Counted from the first letter of the stretch, positions 1 through 9,643 are shown. The stretch: 64,000 nt of DNA from Bergeyella cardium (GCF_003614945.1 NZ_QYCZ01000001.1:1444001-1508000), one strand, 5' to 3'. A program made the numbers and translations. Notes: generated by a model not told the origin, from the sequence alone.

Positions 1-1609
1 GTTTTCCTTCTACGATATTCACTACGAGGTCGCCAGGCTTGTTTTGCTCGCCTACAATCATACCCATATAGACTTCCTCACCTGGGTCTACAAAGAAACG
101 ACCCCTGTCTTGAAGTTTTTCTATGGAATAGGCGGTGGACTGGCCTTGATTTTTAGAAATAAGCACCCCATTTATACGGCTTGGGATAGCCCCTTTGAAG
201 GGTTTATACTCACTGAAGCGGTGCGCCATAATCGCCTCTCCTGCCGTAGCGGTAAGCATCTGAGAGCGGAGACCGATAAGCCCTCTGGAAGGGATATCAA
301 ACTCCAAGTGCTGCATCTCGCCTTTGGTTTCCATAACGAGGAGGTCGCCCTTCCTCTGGGTAGCGAGGTCTATTACTCGGGAGGAGTATTCCTCTGGCAC
401 ATCTACCACCATTGTTTCATAAGGCTCGCATTTCTCACCATCGATTTCCCTTAGAATAACTTGTGGCTGGCCAATCGTCATCTCATAGCCCTCTCTCCTC
501 ATCGTTTCTATCAGTACGGAGAGGTGGAGAATCCCCCTACCGAATACGAGGAAAGTATTGGCATCATCGGTAGGCTGCACCCTGAGAGCAAGGTTCTTCT
601 CGAGCTCCTTTTCAAGGCGGTCTTTCAGGTGATTGGAAGTTACATACTTGCCATCTTTACCGAAAAATGGTGAGTTATTAATACTGAAAGTCATATTAAG
701 CGTAGGCTCATCTATAGCAATTCTGTCGAGTGGCTCGGGGTTTTCTAAATCCACGAAAGTATCACCAATCTGGAACTTATCAAAGCCCACTATAGCACAG
801 ATATCTCCCGCGAAAACCTCCTGAACTTTCTTCTTGCCAAGCCCCTCGAATACATAGAGCTCCTTTACCTTACCTTTGATAATCTGGTCGCCCTCCTGAG
901 CGAGACCTATCCACTGCCCCTCCTTTACGGAGCCTCTGGCTACTTTACCAATGGCTATTCGCCCAAGGAATGAGGAGTAATCCAAAGAGGTAATCTGCAT
1001 TTGGAGGCTGCCCTCCTCTACTTTCGGTGCGGGTACATATTTCAGTACTCCATCGAGGATGGGGAGGATGCTATCGGTCGGTTCCAAACTGGTATTAAAC
1101 CAGCCTTGCTTAGATGAGCCGTAATAGGTTGGGAAATCGAGCTGCTCCTCAGTGGCATCTAATGCAAAGAAGAGGTCAAAAACCTTATCGTGAACCTCCT
1201 CTGGTCGGCAGTTTTCCTTATCTACTTTATTGATCACTACAATAGGTTTCAGCCCGAGCTGAAGCGCCTTTTGAAGCACAAAACGGGTCTGAGGCATAGG
1301 CCCCTCAAAGGCATCTACGAGGAGGATAACCCCATCTGCCATTTTGAGTACCCGCTCTACCTCTCCACCGAAGTCAGCGTGCCCAGGAGTGTCTATTACA
1401 TTAATCTTTGTGTTTTTGTAATTGACGGAAATGTTCTTGGACAGGATGGTAATCCCTCGCTCTCTCTCGAGGTCGTTATTGTCCATAATAAGTTCTCCGC
1501 TCTCCTGATTTTCCCTGAAAATATTCGTAGCGTGAATGATTTTGTCTACCAAAGTAGTCTTACCGTGGTCCACATGTGCGATAATCGCAATATTTCTAAT
1601 GTCTTGCAT
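1..1609 (-). CDS. typA: TypA/BipA ribosome-associated GTPase (C-terminus cut by window edge)
   Basis: Translational GTPase of the EF-G family that binds the ribosome and affects 50S assembly and stress or cold adaptation. The reverse-strand reading starts [20 protein letters not shown], with the P-loop (AHVDHGKTT) near residue 10, the switch II motif [10 protein letters not shown] and the NKVD specificity motif. These are followed by the beta-barrel domain and an EF-G-like domain containing [20 protein letters not shown], which is typical of TypA rather than LepA. About 536 of the usual ~600 residues lie in the window; the C-terminus runs off the left end. A TAnnTTTG box lies 19 nt upstream of the ATG. 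Single-gene unit as far as visible. Confidence 0.95.
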   Translation of the reverse strand, partial: MQDIRNIAIIAHVDHGKTTLVDKIIHATNIFRENQESGELIMDNNDLERERGITILSKNISVNYKNTKINVIDTPGHADFGGEVERVLKMADGVILLVDAFEGPMPQTRFVLQKALQLGLKPIVVINKVDKENCRPEEVHDKVFDLFFALDATEEQLDFPTYYGSSKQGWFNTSLEPTDSILPILDGVLKYVPAPKVEEGSLQMQITSLDYSSFLGRIAIGKVARGSVKEGQWIGLAQEGDQIIKGKVKELYVFEGLGKKKVQEVFAGDICAIVGFDKFQIGDTFVDLENPEPLDRIAIDEPTLNMTFSINNSPFFGKDGKYVTSNHLKDRLEKELEKNLALRVQPTDDANTFLVFGRGILHLSVLIETMRREGYEMTIGQPQVILREIDGEKCEPYETMVVDVPEEYSSRVIDLATQRKGDLLVMETKGEMQHLEFDIPSRGLIGLRSQMLTATAGEAIMAHRFSEYKPFKGAIPSRINGVLISKNQGQSTAYSIEKLQDRGRFFVDPGEEVYMGMIVGEQNKPGDLVVNIVEGK

Positions 1610-1627
1610 CGTGATTTTTTTCGGGGG

Positions 1628-1635
1628 CAAAAGTA
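1628..1635 (-). promoter_or_regulatory. -7 promoter box of typA
   Basis: Reverse-strand TACTTTTG matches the Bacteroidota TAnnTTTG -7 box. It ends 18 nt before the typA ATG. Confidence 0.6.
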
Positions 1636-1729
1636 AGGTTTTTTATTAGCTTCTCGCAACTGGCAATTGGCTGCTGGCTATTAGCTTTTGGATTCTGGCG
1701 GTGTGTGGTTAGTTTGTGATAATCGCCTG

Positions 1730-1759
1730 CCACGCTGTGGCTGCATCACCTGCAAGGTG
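1730..1759. repeat. Paired small hairpins, dispersed intergenic element
   Basis: CCACGCTGTGG (1730-1740) and CACCTGCAAGGTG (1747-1759) are two short perfect hairpins separated by CTGCAT. A related arrangement, a hairpin ending in TGTGA followed by CTGCCTCA and a second hairpin, lies at 11940-12012. They sit between typA and the nuclease gene. Function unknown. Confidence 0.4.
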
Positions 1760-1795
1760 TGCTTCCTCTGCTAAGGGGTTAGTCAATAAATACAC

Positions 1796-1803
1796 TATAT
1801 TTG
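1796..1803 (+). promoter_or_regulatory. -7 promoter box of the S1/P1 nuclease gene
   Basis: TATATTTG matches TAnnTTTG and lies 25 nt before the ATG at 1829. Confidence 0.6.
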
Positions 1804-1828
1804 CAGGCTTTTTAAATATTTAGAAACA

Positions 1829-2629
1829 ATGGGAAAAATAAATCTAAGACTCTTGATGTTTATCGGGTTGCTAATGTCTAGCTATGTATTTTCGTGGGGC
1901 ATTACAGGGCACAGGGTAATCGCAGAAATCGCAGAGAGACACCTCACAAAGAAATCTAAAAAAGAACTGAGAAAACTCTTCGGAAAAGAGAAAATGGCGT
2001 ACTGGGCAAATTGGCCAGATGCTATAAAATCTGACTCCACAGACACTTGGAAAGACACCTTCGTTTGGCATTACATCAATGTAGAACCGCAGGCAGATTT
2101 TGCAGCCTTTAAAACCGCAGTAAAAGCGCAAAACAAACCCAATGTCTACAACCAGATTTTAGCTCTCTCCGAAACGATAAAAGACAAAAAACGACCGAAA
2201 GAAGAACGAAAAACAGCAATTATCTTCCTCATCCACCTAATGGGAGACCTCTCACAGCCTATGCACACAGGAAGAGCAGAAGATTTAGGAGGAAACAAAA
2301 TAGAAATCACCTACTTTGGAAACAAAACCAACCTCCATTCACTCTGGGATAGCAAGCTGATAGACGCTCAAAAATACAGCTATACAGAATATGCCACCCT
2401 ATTGGATACAAAAAATAAAGAAGAGATTAAAGCAATACAATCTGGCACGCTGATGGACTGGCTATATGCCTCCCACAAAGCAGCAAATAAACTCTACGCT
2501 GCCACCCCCGCAGGTAGTAAATTGGGCTACGAATATCAATATAAATTCACCCCTCTACTTGAAGAACAGCTAAGAAACGGCGGTCTCCGACTCGCAAAAG
2601 TCCTCAATGAACTTCTGAGGGACAATTAG
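1829..2629 (+). CDS. S1/P1-family zinc nuclease, secreted
   Basis: Exported single-strand-specific nuclease/phosphomonoesterase of the S1/P1 family, which uses three zinc ions. The first ~22 residues form a signal peptide. Cleavage would expose the Trp of SWGITGHRVIAEIA as the new N-terminus, and in this family that Trp and the nearby His are zinc ligands. The central motif HLMGDLSQPMHTG and NLHSLWDSKLI supply further His/Asp ligands. The 266 residues match the usual bacterial length. It is probably periplasmic or secreted and used for nucleotide scavenging. It has its own promoter and is followed by the separately transcribed Fic gene. Confidence 0.9.
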   Translation: MGKINLRLLMFIGLLMSSYVFSWGITGHRVIAEIAERHLTKKSKKELRKLFGKEKMAYWANWPDAIKSDSTDTWKDTFVWHYINVEPQADFAAFKTAVKAQNKPNVYNQILALSETIKDKKRPKEERKTAIIFLIHLMGDLSQPMHTGRAEDLGGNKIEITYFGNKTNLHSLWDSKLIDAQKYSYTEYATLLDTKNKEEIKAIQSGTLMDWLYASHKAANKLYAATPAGSKLGYEYQYKFTPLLEEQLRNGGLRLAKVLNELLRDN

Positions 2630-2707
2630 GAGAGAGAGATTGTTTTCCTCTTTTTGTTGTTTATTTAAATTGGGGCTGCTTTTCTTATTTTAATTTTTGG
2701 GCAAAAA

Positions 2708-2802
2708 CTTAACTAAACCCATCCCTTATTTTAATTTTTAATAAAAAACTTAATTAACAAACCTCCTTAATTAAATTTTAGGCGAAAAATTTAATTAAGG
2801 AG
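2708..2802. promoter_or_regulatory. Operator-like repeats and perfect 17-bp inverted repeat before the Fic gene
   Basis: A perfect 17-bp inverted repeat occupies 2763-2779 and 2786-2802 with a 6-nt centre. It ends 13 nt before the TATCTTTG box at 2816, where the -33 region should be. Its core CTTAATTAA also occurs at 2749-2757, with a variant CTTAACTAA at 2708-2716. This looks like an operator set. A terminator for the nuclease gene is possible, but no T-run follows the right arm. Confidence 0.5.
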
Positions 2803-2815
2803 ATCTATTAATTTA

Positions 2816-2823
2816 TATCTTTG
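2816..2823 (+). promoter_or_regulatory. -7 promoter box of the Fic gene
   Basis: TATCTTTG matches TAnnTTTG and lies 23 nt upstream of the ATG at 2847, just downstream of the inverted repeat. Confidence 0.6.
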
Positions 2824-2846
2824 CATAAATCTTAACTAAAAAAAGT

Positions 2847-3992
2847 ATGCAAGATTTTAAAGCAGGGAAGTATATCAATCAAGGATATTATAAAAGTTTT
2901 CAACCTGAGCTCATCAACCGTAATTGGTTGCTTAATGATATGGAGATTATATCTCTATTAAGTAAAGCAGATATTGAACTCGGCCGTTTAGATATGTATT
3001 CTAAATATGTTAATATTGATATGTTTATACAAATGCATATTACAAAAGAGGCTACGCAATCTTCTAAAATTGAGGGAACTCAAACCAATATAGAGGAGGC
3101 ATTCTTAAAAAAAGAAGAAATATTAATAGAACGAAGAGATGATTGGGAAGAAGTACAAAACTACATCTCTGCGATGAAAGAAGCAGTAAAACTCCTACAC
3201 ACCTTTCCTTTTTCCTCTCGTTTAATAAAGCAAACCCATAAAATTCTATTACAAGGAGTAAGAGGCGAGCATAAACTACCTGGAGAATACAGAAGCAGTC
3301 AAAACTGGATAGGAGGTGCTACGCTTAATGATGCTGTATTCATCCCCCCAGCAACTTCCAGCTTATCTGACTTAATGTCTGATTTGGAAAAATTTGCTAA
3401 TGATGAATTTAATCAACTCCCCATTCTAATAAAAACAGCCATCATCCATTATCAATTCGAAACCATCCACCCCTTTTTAGATGGTAATGGCAGAGTAGGA
3501 AGATTATTAATTACACTCTACTTAGTGATCTGTGGCATTCTGGAACAGCCTATTTTATACCTATCTGACTTCTTTGAAAAGAACAGAATGCTCTACTACG
3601 ATAACCTAATGCGAGTAAGAACTCATAATGACTTGAAACAATGGTTAAAATTCTTTCTCACAGGTGTAATAGAAACTTCAAAAAAAGGAATAAGAACCTT
3701 TGATGATATTCTTCAACTACAAAAATCAACAGAAGATAAAATAAAAATATTAGGAACTAAAAGTTCATATGCACTGAAACTGCTTACCTATATGTATGAA
3801 AAACCTGTTATAGATGCCACCACAGCAGCAGCCGTTATTGAAAAAACAAGCGTAACCGCTTACAAACTAATAGAAAATTTAGAAACCTTAGGTATTCTTA
3901 CTGAAATTACAAGAGCGACAAGAGGAAAACTCTACATCTTTAAAGACTATATTGACCTCTTTCAAGAAAGAAGTAAAGGTAGAGATTTTTAG
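2847..3992 (+). CDS. Fic family protein (AMPylator), class II, with C-terminal winged helix
   Basis: Fic-domain enzyme that transfers AMP (or another nucleotide moiety) to protein hydroxyls. The core motif HPFLDGNGRVGR begins at His208 and holds the catalytic His and the phosphate-binding Asn-Gly-Asn-Gly-Arg. An N-terminal inhibitory helix motif SSKIEG (residues 72-77) fits the (S/T)xxxE(G/N) pattern of autoinhibited class II Fic proteins. The last ~80 residues resemble a winged helix-turn-helix, common in bacterial Fic proteins of ~370 residues. The operator-like repeats at its promoter suggest autoregulation, which is inference. No antitoxin gene is adjacent, in line with intramolecular inhibition. 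Confidence 0.9.
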   Translation: MQDFKAGKYINQGYYKSFQPELINRNWLLNDMEIISLLSKADIELGRLDMYSKYVNIDMFIQMHITKEATQSSKIEGTQTNIEEAFLKKEEILIERRDDWEEVQNYISAMKEAVKLLHTFPFSSRLIKQTHKILLQGVRGEHKLPGEYRSSQNWIGGATLNDAVFIPPATSSLSDLMSDLEKFANDEFNQLPILIKTAIIHYQFETIHPFLDGNGRVGRLLITLYLVICGILEQPILYLSDFFEKNRMLYYDNLMRVRTHNDLKQWLKFFLTGVIETSKKGIRTFDDILQLQKSTEDKIKILGTKSSYALKLLTYMYEKPVIDATTAAAVIEKTSVTAYKLIENLETLGILTEITRATRGKLYIFKDYIDLFQERSKGRDF

Positions 3993-4006
3993 ACAGAAGC
4001 CAGAAG

Positions 4007-5386
4007 CTACATCGTCATTCCAATGTCTATTCCTTTGATTTTACGATAGAGGTCGGTGGCAAAATTATCAGTCATACCCGATACAAAGTCTATCACCCCA
4101 AGTACTTTTTGATAATCGGAGAACTCCTTACCATTGATGCTGCCTTCGTAGAGGAATTGCTTAGGGATAAGTTTCAGAGCTTTTTTATCGTAGGCTTTTC
4201 GCTCGGTTTTTGGCTTTAGAATTGGGAAAATAAAGTGATTAAGGAGCTCATACATTACATTATAACCTGCGTTCTCTATCTCTACCACCGCTTTATGATT
4301 GTAGATTTTCTCGATTGAGAATTTCTCTATGTCTTTCAGAGCCTGATTGCTCTCCTTATGTATATCCAAAAGGGCGGTATTAAGGTTCCCGCTCAGGATT
4401 TCCTCAAAATTCTCTTGGTAGAGGCTCAGTGCTTTATTGATAAGAGTATTGATAACTTTTGCACGGAGGTAGGAGATTCTCTCGTTTTCATTGGTAATTT
4501 GGGAGAGCTTTTTCTGAATCCTGCTAATGTCGCTCCCTACACCGCTGGACTGCACCAGCCCAAAGAATAAATCCTCACAATCTGCCGTAGAGACAATGCC
4601 CAGCCTGTGTGCATCTTCCATATCGATAATATTATAGCAGATGTCATCTGCCGCCTCTACAAGCCATACGAAAGGGTGTCTTTTGTAGATTAATGGCTCC
4701 TGCTGCTCCTTCATCATACTCGTTTCCTCCGCAATCTGTTGGAAAGTAGCTTTCTCATTCTGGAAGAAGCCGAATTTCTTACGGTGAAGCTTGCCTTCCA
4801 CTTTTGCCACCGCTTCGCAAGGGTATTTTGCAATGCTTGCCAAAGTGGTAAGGGTAAGCTGAGCACCCCCTACATCTTTACCCGTTTGCTGGTGGGTAAG
4901 CACTCGGATGGCATTAGCATTCCCCTCAAAATTGAGAAGGTCTGCCCACTCCTTGTCATTAAATTTATCTTTAAGAAGTGTCTCATTTCGCTCAAAAAAG
5001 CTGGCGATAGCATCTTCGCCAGAATGCCCAAAAGCGGGGTTGCCAATATCGTGGCAGAGGCAAGCCGACGCCACTACATTGGAGAGATTATAAAGGTAAA
5101 AATTTTTAGAATCTTCGGTAAGTTCATCTTTAAAACGCTCAGTAATAAACTCGCCCACCAAACTGCCAAGGCTACGCCCCACAGAGGAAACTTCTAAGGA
5201 ATGCGTAAGCCTGTTATGTACGAAAACACTGCCTGGTAGGGGAAAAACCTGAGTCTTATTCTGCAACCTGCGGAAAGCGGAAGAAAAGATAATCCTGTCA
5301 TAATCCCTCTGGAAATCCGTTCGCGATGCCTTAGTGGGAACATCTTGCCCCGTTCGCTTATTGGTATAAAGATGATTGAGATTCAT
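4007..5386 (-). CDS. dgt: Deoxyguanosinetriphosphate triphosphohydrolase-like protein
   Basis: HD-domain dNTPase that cleaves dNTPs to nucleoside plus triphosphate and so shapes dNTP pools. The ligands of the HD metal site are visible in HNRLTHSLEVSSVGRSLG (near residue 60) and CLCHDIGNPAFGHSGEDA (near residue 112). The N-terminal YDRIIFSSAFRRLQNKTQVF is the family signature. Length 459 aa, normal. It is the last gene of a four-gene operon (marC, small membrane protein, menA, dgt), beginning 18 nt after menA. Confidence 0.93.
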   Translation of the reverse strand: MNLNHLYTNKRTGQDVPTKASRTDFQRDYDRIIFSSAFRRLQNKTQVFPLPGSVFVHNRLTHSLEVSSVGRSLGSLVGEFITERFKDELTEDSKNFYLYNLSNVVASACLCHDIGNPAFGHSGEDAIASFFERNETLLKDKFNDKEWADLLNFEGNANAIRVLTHQQTGKDVGGAQLTLTTLASIAKYPCEAVAKVEGKLHRKKFGFFQNEKATFQQIAEETSMMKEQQEPLIYKRHPFVWLVEAADDICYNIIDMEDAHRLGIVSTADCEDLFFGLVQSSGVGSDISRIQKKLSQITNENERISYLRAKVINTLINKALSLYQENFEEILSGNLNTALLDIHKESNQALKDIEKFSIEKIYNHKAVVEIENAGYNVMYELLNHFIFPILKPKTERKAYDKKALKLIPKQFLYEGSINGKEFSDYQKVLGVIDFVSGMTDNFATDLYRKIKGIDIGMTM

Positions 5387-5404
5387 AAGACTGAACGAAA
5401 AAAG

Positions 5405-6334
5405 TTAATTAAAAAAATTAAGCCCAAAAGCCATAAGTACAGCCATCATAAGGGTAATGATGCCAACTTGTTTCAGGAATGGGTCAAGGTCTTTCTGTTT
5501 TTTGGTCTGCAAGATACTTCGCCTGAGTTTGGTCAGTGGGAAGAAGAGAATCATTACAATAAAAGCATAATAATTCTGCGTCTGAAAGAATTGATTTACC
5601 CCCAAGAATATGAGAATCAGAACCAGTGGAAGCTGCATCAGGAGCATTTGATACACCATCGCTCCACGGAAGCCGAGCCTCAATGCAAGTGTATTTTTCC
5701 CTGAGATTTTATCGCTCTCCATATCCCTCATATTATTGAGATTTAAGACTGCTGTACTCATCAAACCGATAGCCGAAGCAGGAAGGAGAATATCCCAGCT
5801 AAAAGATTTCGTAAAAAGGAAATAACTCCCACAAACCGATACCAGCCCAAAGAAAATAAAGACCATAATATCTCCCAGCCCCATATAGCCATAAGGTTTT
5901 TTGCCCACAGTATAGCCTATGGCAGCCAAGATACACGCTAAGCCAAGCCCTGTAAAAATCAAAAACTCGTAGATAAAATCAAGAAAAAAAGCCAGATAGA
6001 GCAAAGCAAGAGTAGCTACCAGAGAGAGGAGGGAGAAGAGAAGCATTGCATTTTTCATCTGCTTAGGACTAATCTTCCCAGAGGCTACGGCTCTGTTCTC
6101 AGCAGTATGGGTTCGGTGTGTGTCTGTGCCCTTTACACCATCGCCATAGTCATTAGCAAAATTAGAAAGCACTTGGTACAAAAGCGTAACGAGGATTGCA
6201 AGAGCAAAAATCTTCCAGTCCCAGTCAGCTCCCTGCAAACCAAGCCTCCATTTAGCAATAAAAGCCCCCATAACAATCCCACTAAGAGAAAGCGGAAGCG
6301 TACGAAGGCGAGCAGCTTTAATCCAATCTAGCAT
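5405..6334 (-). CDS. menA: 1,4-dihydroxy-2-naphthoate polyprenyltransferase
   Basis: UbiA-family membrane prenyltransferase that joins a polyprenyl chain to 1,4-dihydroxy-2-naphthoate in menaquinone synthesis. Both Asp-rich Mg-pyrophosphate motifs are present: NFANDYGDGVKGTD in the first third and NNMRDMESDKISGKNTLALR past the middle. About eight hydrophobic helices are spread over 309 residues. It lies 3 nt after a small membrane-protein gene and 18 nt before dgt, so the operon is tightly packed. Other men genes are not in the window. Confidence 0.93.
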   Translation of the reverse strand: MLDWIKAARLRTLPLSLSGIVMGAFIAKWRLGLQGADWDWKIFALAILVTLLYQVLSNFANDYGDGVKGTDTHRTHTAENRAVASGKISPKQMKNAMLLFSLLSLVATLALLYLAFFLDFIYEFLIFTGLGLACILAAIGYTVGKKPYGYMGLGDIMVFIFFGLVSVCGSYFLFTKSFSWDILLPASAIGLMSTAVLNLNNMRDMESDKISGKNTLALRLGFRGAMVYQMLLMQLPLVLILIFLGVNQFFQTQNYYAFIVMILFFPLTKLRRSILQTKKQKDLDPFLKQVGIITLMMAVLMAFGLNFFN

Positions 6335-6337
6335 ATA

Positions 6338-6532
6338 TTATTTTTTCTTTCCGATAGAGCCCCACGCATTTAAAACAAAAACAAGCAGCAGCCCTACAAT
6401 ACCCGCAGACAAAGATAATACAAGACTTGTATTCTCCTCGTGAAAAAAGCCGATTTCATAGTCAATCGCATAAAGACTCGCCCCAATAAACAGGATAAAC
6501 AAGACGATGAATATCTTATAAAATATCTTCAT
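6338..6532 (-). CDS. Small two-helix membrane protein
   Basis: A 64-residue protein with a hydrophobic helix at about residues 4-24 and another at about 38-58, ending GSIGKKK (a cytoplasmic basic tail). I do not recognise the family. It is squeezed between marC (6 nt) and menA (3 nt), which supports a real translated gene. No catalytic residues are visible. It is probably an inner-membrane protein. Confidence 0.65.
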   Translation of the reverse strand: MKIFYKIFIVLFILFIGASLYAIDYEIGFFHEENTSLVLSLSAGIVGLLLVFVLNAWGSIGKKK

Positions 6533-6538
6533 TTCAGA

Positions 6539-7144
6539 TTAATTAAAGTGAATGTAATTCTCTAACAAATGCGCAAAATTAGCCGTAAATAGCTTTATAG
6601 AAATCGCAAGCAGGATAATACCAAATACCTTTTTAAGCACTTGAAGAGTATCATCCCCCAGCTTATTCTCTATCCAATTCGCCGATTTTAAGACGATATA
6701 GACGATGAGAACATTCATCAGAATAGCGATAATAATATTAATATCGTGGTACTGAGCCTTGAGAGAAAGCGTAGTGGTAAGCGATGCTGCTCCTGCTACA
6801 AGAGGGAATGCAATCGGGACGATAGATGCGGAATTAGACTCCCCACCCTTTTGGATTTCTATACCCAAAATCATCTCCACAGCAATAATAAAAAGTACGA
6901 AAGCTCCCGCAATGGCAAATGAATTAACATCTACCGCTAAGAATTTCAAAATCTTTTCACCGATGAATAAAAAGGAAATCAATATTAACCCCGCAACAAT
7001 AGATGCCTTACCAGAATCTATCTTGCCAAATTTTGATTTTAAGCTCACAATAATAGGAATAGACCCAATAATATCTATTACCGTAAAGAGCACCATTGTA
7101 GCTGAGAGTGATTGTCTTAAATCAAAACCTGAAAGGATATCCAT
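6539..7144 (-). CDS. MarC family integral membrane protein
   Basis: Six-helix inner-membrane protein of the MarC/UPF0056 family. The family was once linked to multiple antibiotic resistance but its substrate is unknown. Hydrophobic segments are spread over all 201 residues, and the segment FPLVAGAASLTTTLSL corresponds to the conserved P-x-x-x-G-P/A-like region of the family. It is the first gene of the marC-menA-dgt operon, with a TATTTTTG promoter box just upstream. Length matches the family. Confidence 0.88.
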   Translation of the reverse strand: MDILSGFDLRQSLSATMVLFTVIDIIGSIPIIVSLKSKFGKIDSGKASIVAGLILISFLFIGEKILKFLAVDVNSFAIAGAFVLFIIAVEMILGIEIQKGGESNSASIVPIAFPLVAGAASLTTTLSLKAQYHDINIIIAILMNVLIVYIVLKSANWIENKLGDDTLQVLKKVFGIILLAISIKLFTANFAHLLENYIHFN

Positions 7145-7160
7145 TTATTTAAATTTTTCG

Positions 7161-7168
7161 CAAAAATA
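7161..7168 (-). promoter_or_regulatory. -7 promoter box of the marC-menA-dgt operon
   Basis: Reverse-strand TATTTTTG matches TAnnTTTG and ends 16 nt before the marC ATG. Confidence 0.55.
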
Positions 7169-7185
7169 TCATTTTATTTTCGGAA

Positions 7186-8901
7186 TTACGAAATATGATT
7201 TAAAATTGATTTCAAACGGATATGTATCTCTAAAATATTATCTTTTAAAGGAATTGGCCTGTATTTCTCATGCTGTATTCTTTGCAATAATTCCTGATAA
7301 TCCTTAAAAAATTCATTCTTTTGCTCGCTAATATATAAAGCCAAATCAGTATAACCTCCCTTTTGATATTTTTTATCTAAATCTGAGAGCAGTGGCTCCA
7401 CATTCTCCAAATAAGCGGTATAATTTTCATCTTTAATCAACCTATCGAGGTCATCAAGGGTAAATGCTGGATCGGCGAGCTGCTCATCTCTCAATTTCTT
7501 TTCTATATCGGAGATGTTTTCCTCTTTTTCAGCAGGGGGCTGTGGCTTGCTCTTCCCTTTTCTTAGAAAGATAAGGGCTACTGCTAATATCCCGAAACTA
7601 CTTATAATAAACGCCAGATTATCCCAAAGAGCATCGAGGAAAGTTTTTTCTATTTCCTTTTTATCGGTCTTTAAGATGGGGATATTTACATTATCTATAA
7701 TCTTATCGGTATAGTCATTTACCTTATCCAGAGCTGTTTTTTGCTCATTTACTTGCTGCTAGGTAAGGATATTATAGCTTATGGCCTTTGCTCCTAAATC
7801 TATATACCTCTCCTTTTCTGGACTGAAATAAGAAAACTCTGAGGTATGCACTTCTATACGCCCTGCCTGTGTAGGAACCACTACATAATCTGCCTCTATA
7901 CTCCCCGAAACGCTTTCAGAAGTGGTTTTTATATTTTGCCTAATCTTCGGAGGGAATACCTTATACTGCTCCGTTTCTTTTATAACTGGCAGAAGTTTTT
8001 TGGTGAGATTGCCCTCCCCTTTTAGTTTCACTGTAATATTTATCGGTTTACCTACTTCTATATTCTGCTCCTTCTGAGGGCTTGTAATTTCTATTTTAAA
8101 TTCTCCCACTGCATTTTTAAAACTCAATGGGCTCTCAGCAGGAAGCCTCTTCACTCTTAGGTCAGCACCATTAGATTTTATCCTTTCGGTTTCCACACTT
8201 GCCATTATCGGGTCTATCATAATCAGCCCTGCCTCTTCGGGGAAGAGAAGATACACCGCAACCGTCTGCGAAGCTACTTGTGAATACCTGTCAAGCTCTA
8301 TATCTGAACGCGAAAAGCTCACGGGGAAAAATTCTACATTCTTCTGCCTCGGTTGGATAATATTTTTAAACTTCCTCAAGCTGTTAAAATCCCTGCTATA
8401 CGCCTTTAAAACTGCCTTTACAGGCTGGAAAGGATAGACTTCTCTATCCTCAACCTCCATATTGAGATAGACTTCTGCAGAGGGGAGCCTGTTTACCGCT
8501 CGCTCAGGAGATTTAATATCCGCTACACTGATTTCAAAAGGCTCGGTTTTATAGACTTTACCATTTACCTTTACCAGTGCGGAACCTATCTTTAGATTCC
8601 CTGAATTTTTCGGTTGGAGGATGATCTGATAAACCATCTGAGAGATTGCTGTATTGGTTACCGGATCAAATACACTATTCTTACTCGAGCCTGACCCTCT
8701 TTCGTAGAACTGAGAGAAATCCGGTAGTCTAATGGGCGTTTCCTGCACCATATCTGCTCCGTTGATTTCAAGTGTTACGGTAAGCTCTATCAAATCTTTG
8801 GTAGTATATTCCCTCTTATTGGTAAGCAATTCTATATTTACCTGAGCATAAGACTGCACAGAGCACCATAATAAAACGATATATAAAAGTCTATTGCTCA
8901 T
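7186..8901 (-). pseudogene. batD: BatD-like protein interrupted by an in-frame TAG
   Basis: The aerotolerance protein BatD is a periplasmic Ig-like protein anchored by a C-terminal membrane helix. The reading begins at an ATG overlapping the batC stop (TAATG). It has a signal peptide (SNRLLYIVLLWCSVQSYA) and beta-rich repeats, and stops at TAG 7759-7761. The same frame then stays open for 190 further codons, containing the expected membrane helix (LAFIISSFGILAVALIFL) and a cytoplasmic tail, and ends at 7186. No ATG restarts the second part, only a TTG at 7494. The intact product would be ~570 aa. The cause is a single nonsense change, not an indel. The visible product (380 aa) would lack its anchor. 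Confidence 0.85.
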
Positions 8902-9629
8902 TACCAATCTTTCTCATTGCTTTGGGGAACGGAGTAAGTATTTTTATTAAGGATTTTTCTTGCGGTTTCCTGCTCCCTGCTTTTCACTCTTTCGAGCAGG
9001 GCATCTTCTAAGTCTTTCGGCATTCGCTCTCCGTCGTTTTTGCCTTTGTTTTGTTTTTGATCAGTGTTGCCATCATTTCCTTGCTGGTTTTGGTCTTTAC
9101 CTTTCGGGGGCTTCCCATTGTTCTCATCTTTGGGGGTGTTATTCTGATCTTTTTGTTGTTGATTTTTATCCTGCTGATTTTGGTTCTGCTGGCTCTGCTG
9201 ATTCTCCTTATCTTTCAGTTTTGCGATTTCGTAATTCTTTCTCACCTTTTCATTATAGGGATCATTTTTCAGTGCTTTTTTGTAGTATTTAGCGGCTTTT
9301 GCAGGGTTTCCAGATTGCATATAGGCATTCCCGAGGTTATAATGGGCTGCCATTTTATCCTGCTTTGTTTTGGCATTTGCTTCTGCTTTTTTGTATTCAG
9401 CCATTGCCTCGTCATACTTTTTCCCCTTATACAAGGCATTCCCAAGGTTATAATGAGCCGAAAAGTCTTTCTCCTTTTGCTTTACTGCCTGCATAAACTT
9501 GGCCGATGCCTCATCATAATTTTCCTTCTCAAAAGCTCTATTTCCTTCAAATATCGAAGTCTTATACCGCTCCTGAGCCGTAGCAAAAAACACAAAAAAC
9601 ACTAGTAAAGAATAAATTTTTCGCATCAT
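8901..9629 (-). CDS. batC: BatC-type TPR protein
   Basis: Exported tetratricopeptide-repeat protein of the Bacteroides aerotolerance (Bat) cluster. The start MMRKIYSLLVFFVFFATAQ gives a signal peptide and lies 14 nt after a TACTTTTG box; in-frame codons further upstream lack such support. Three TPR units follow: NRAFEKENYDEASAKFMQAV, then HYNLGNALYKGKKYDEAMAEY and HYNLGNAYMQSGNPAKAAKYY. The C-terminal third is a low-complexity Q/N/K linker. The stop codon overlaps the batD start. Unlike common flavobacterial loci, no batA/batB precede it; the upstream sequence is the palindrome array. Confidence 0.8.
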   Translation of the reverse strand: MMRKIYSLLVFFVFFATAQERYKTSIFEGNRAFEKENYDEASAKFMQAVKQKEKDFSAHYNLGNALYKGKKYDEAMAEYKKAEANAKTKQDKMAAHYNLGNAYMQSGNPAKAAKYYKKALKNDPYNEKVRKNYEIAKLKDKENQQSQQNQNQQDKNQQQKDQNNTPKDENNGKPPKGKDQNQQGNDGNTDQKQNKGKNDGERMPKDLEDALLERVKSREQETARKILNKNTYSVPQSNEKDW

Positions 9630-9643
9630 CTCATTTCCAATGG

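Noticed and set aside
44-1636. Several plus-strand ORFs over 1-1636
   Set aside because: All lie antisense to typA, whose protein motifs are unambiguous.
7759-7761. Programmed stop-codon read-through or reassigned TAG
   Set aside because: Other genes in the window end normally with TAG and TAA; the metalloprotease has both TAA and TAG inside. Plain nonsense changes are simpler.
8902-8907. TTG start for batD at 8907
   Set aside because: The ATG at 8901 overlaps the batC stop (TAATG) and gives the cleaner signal peptide.
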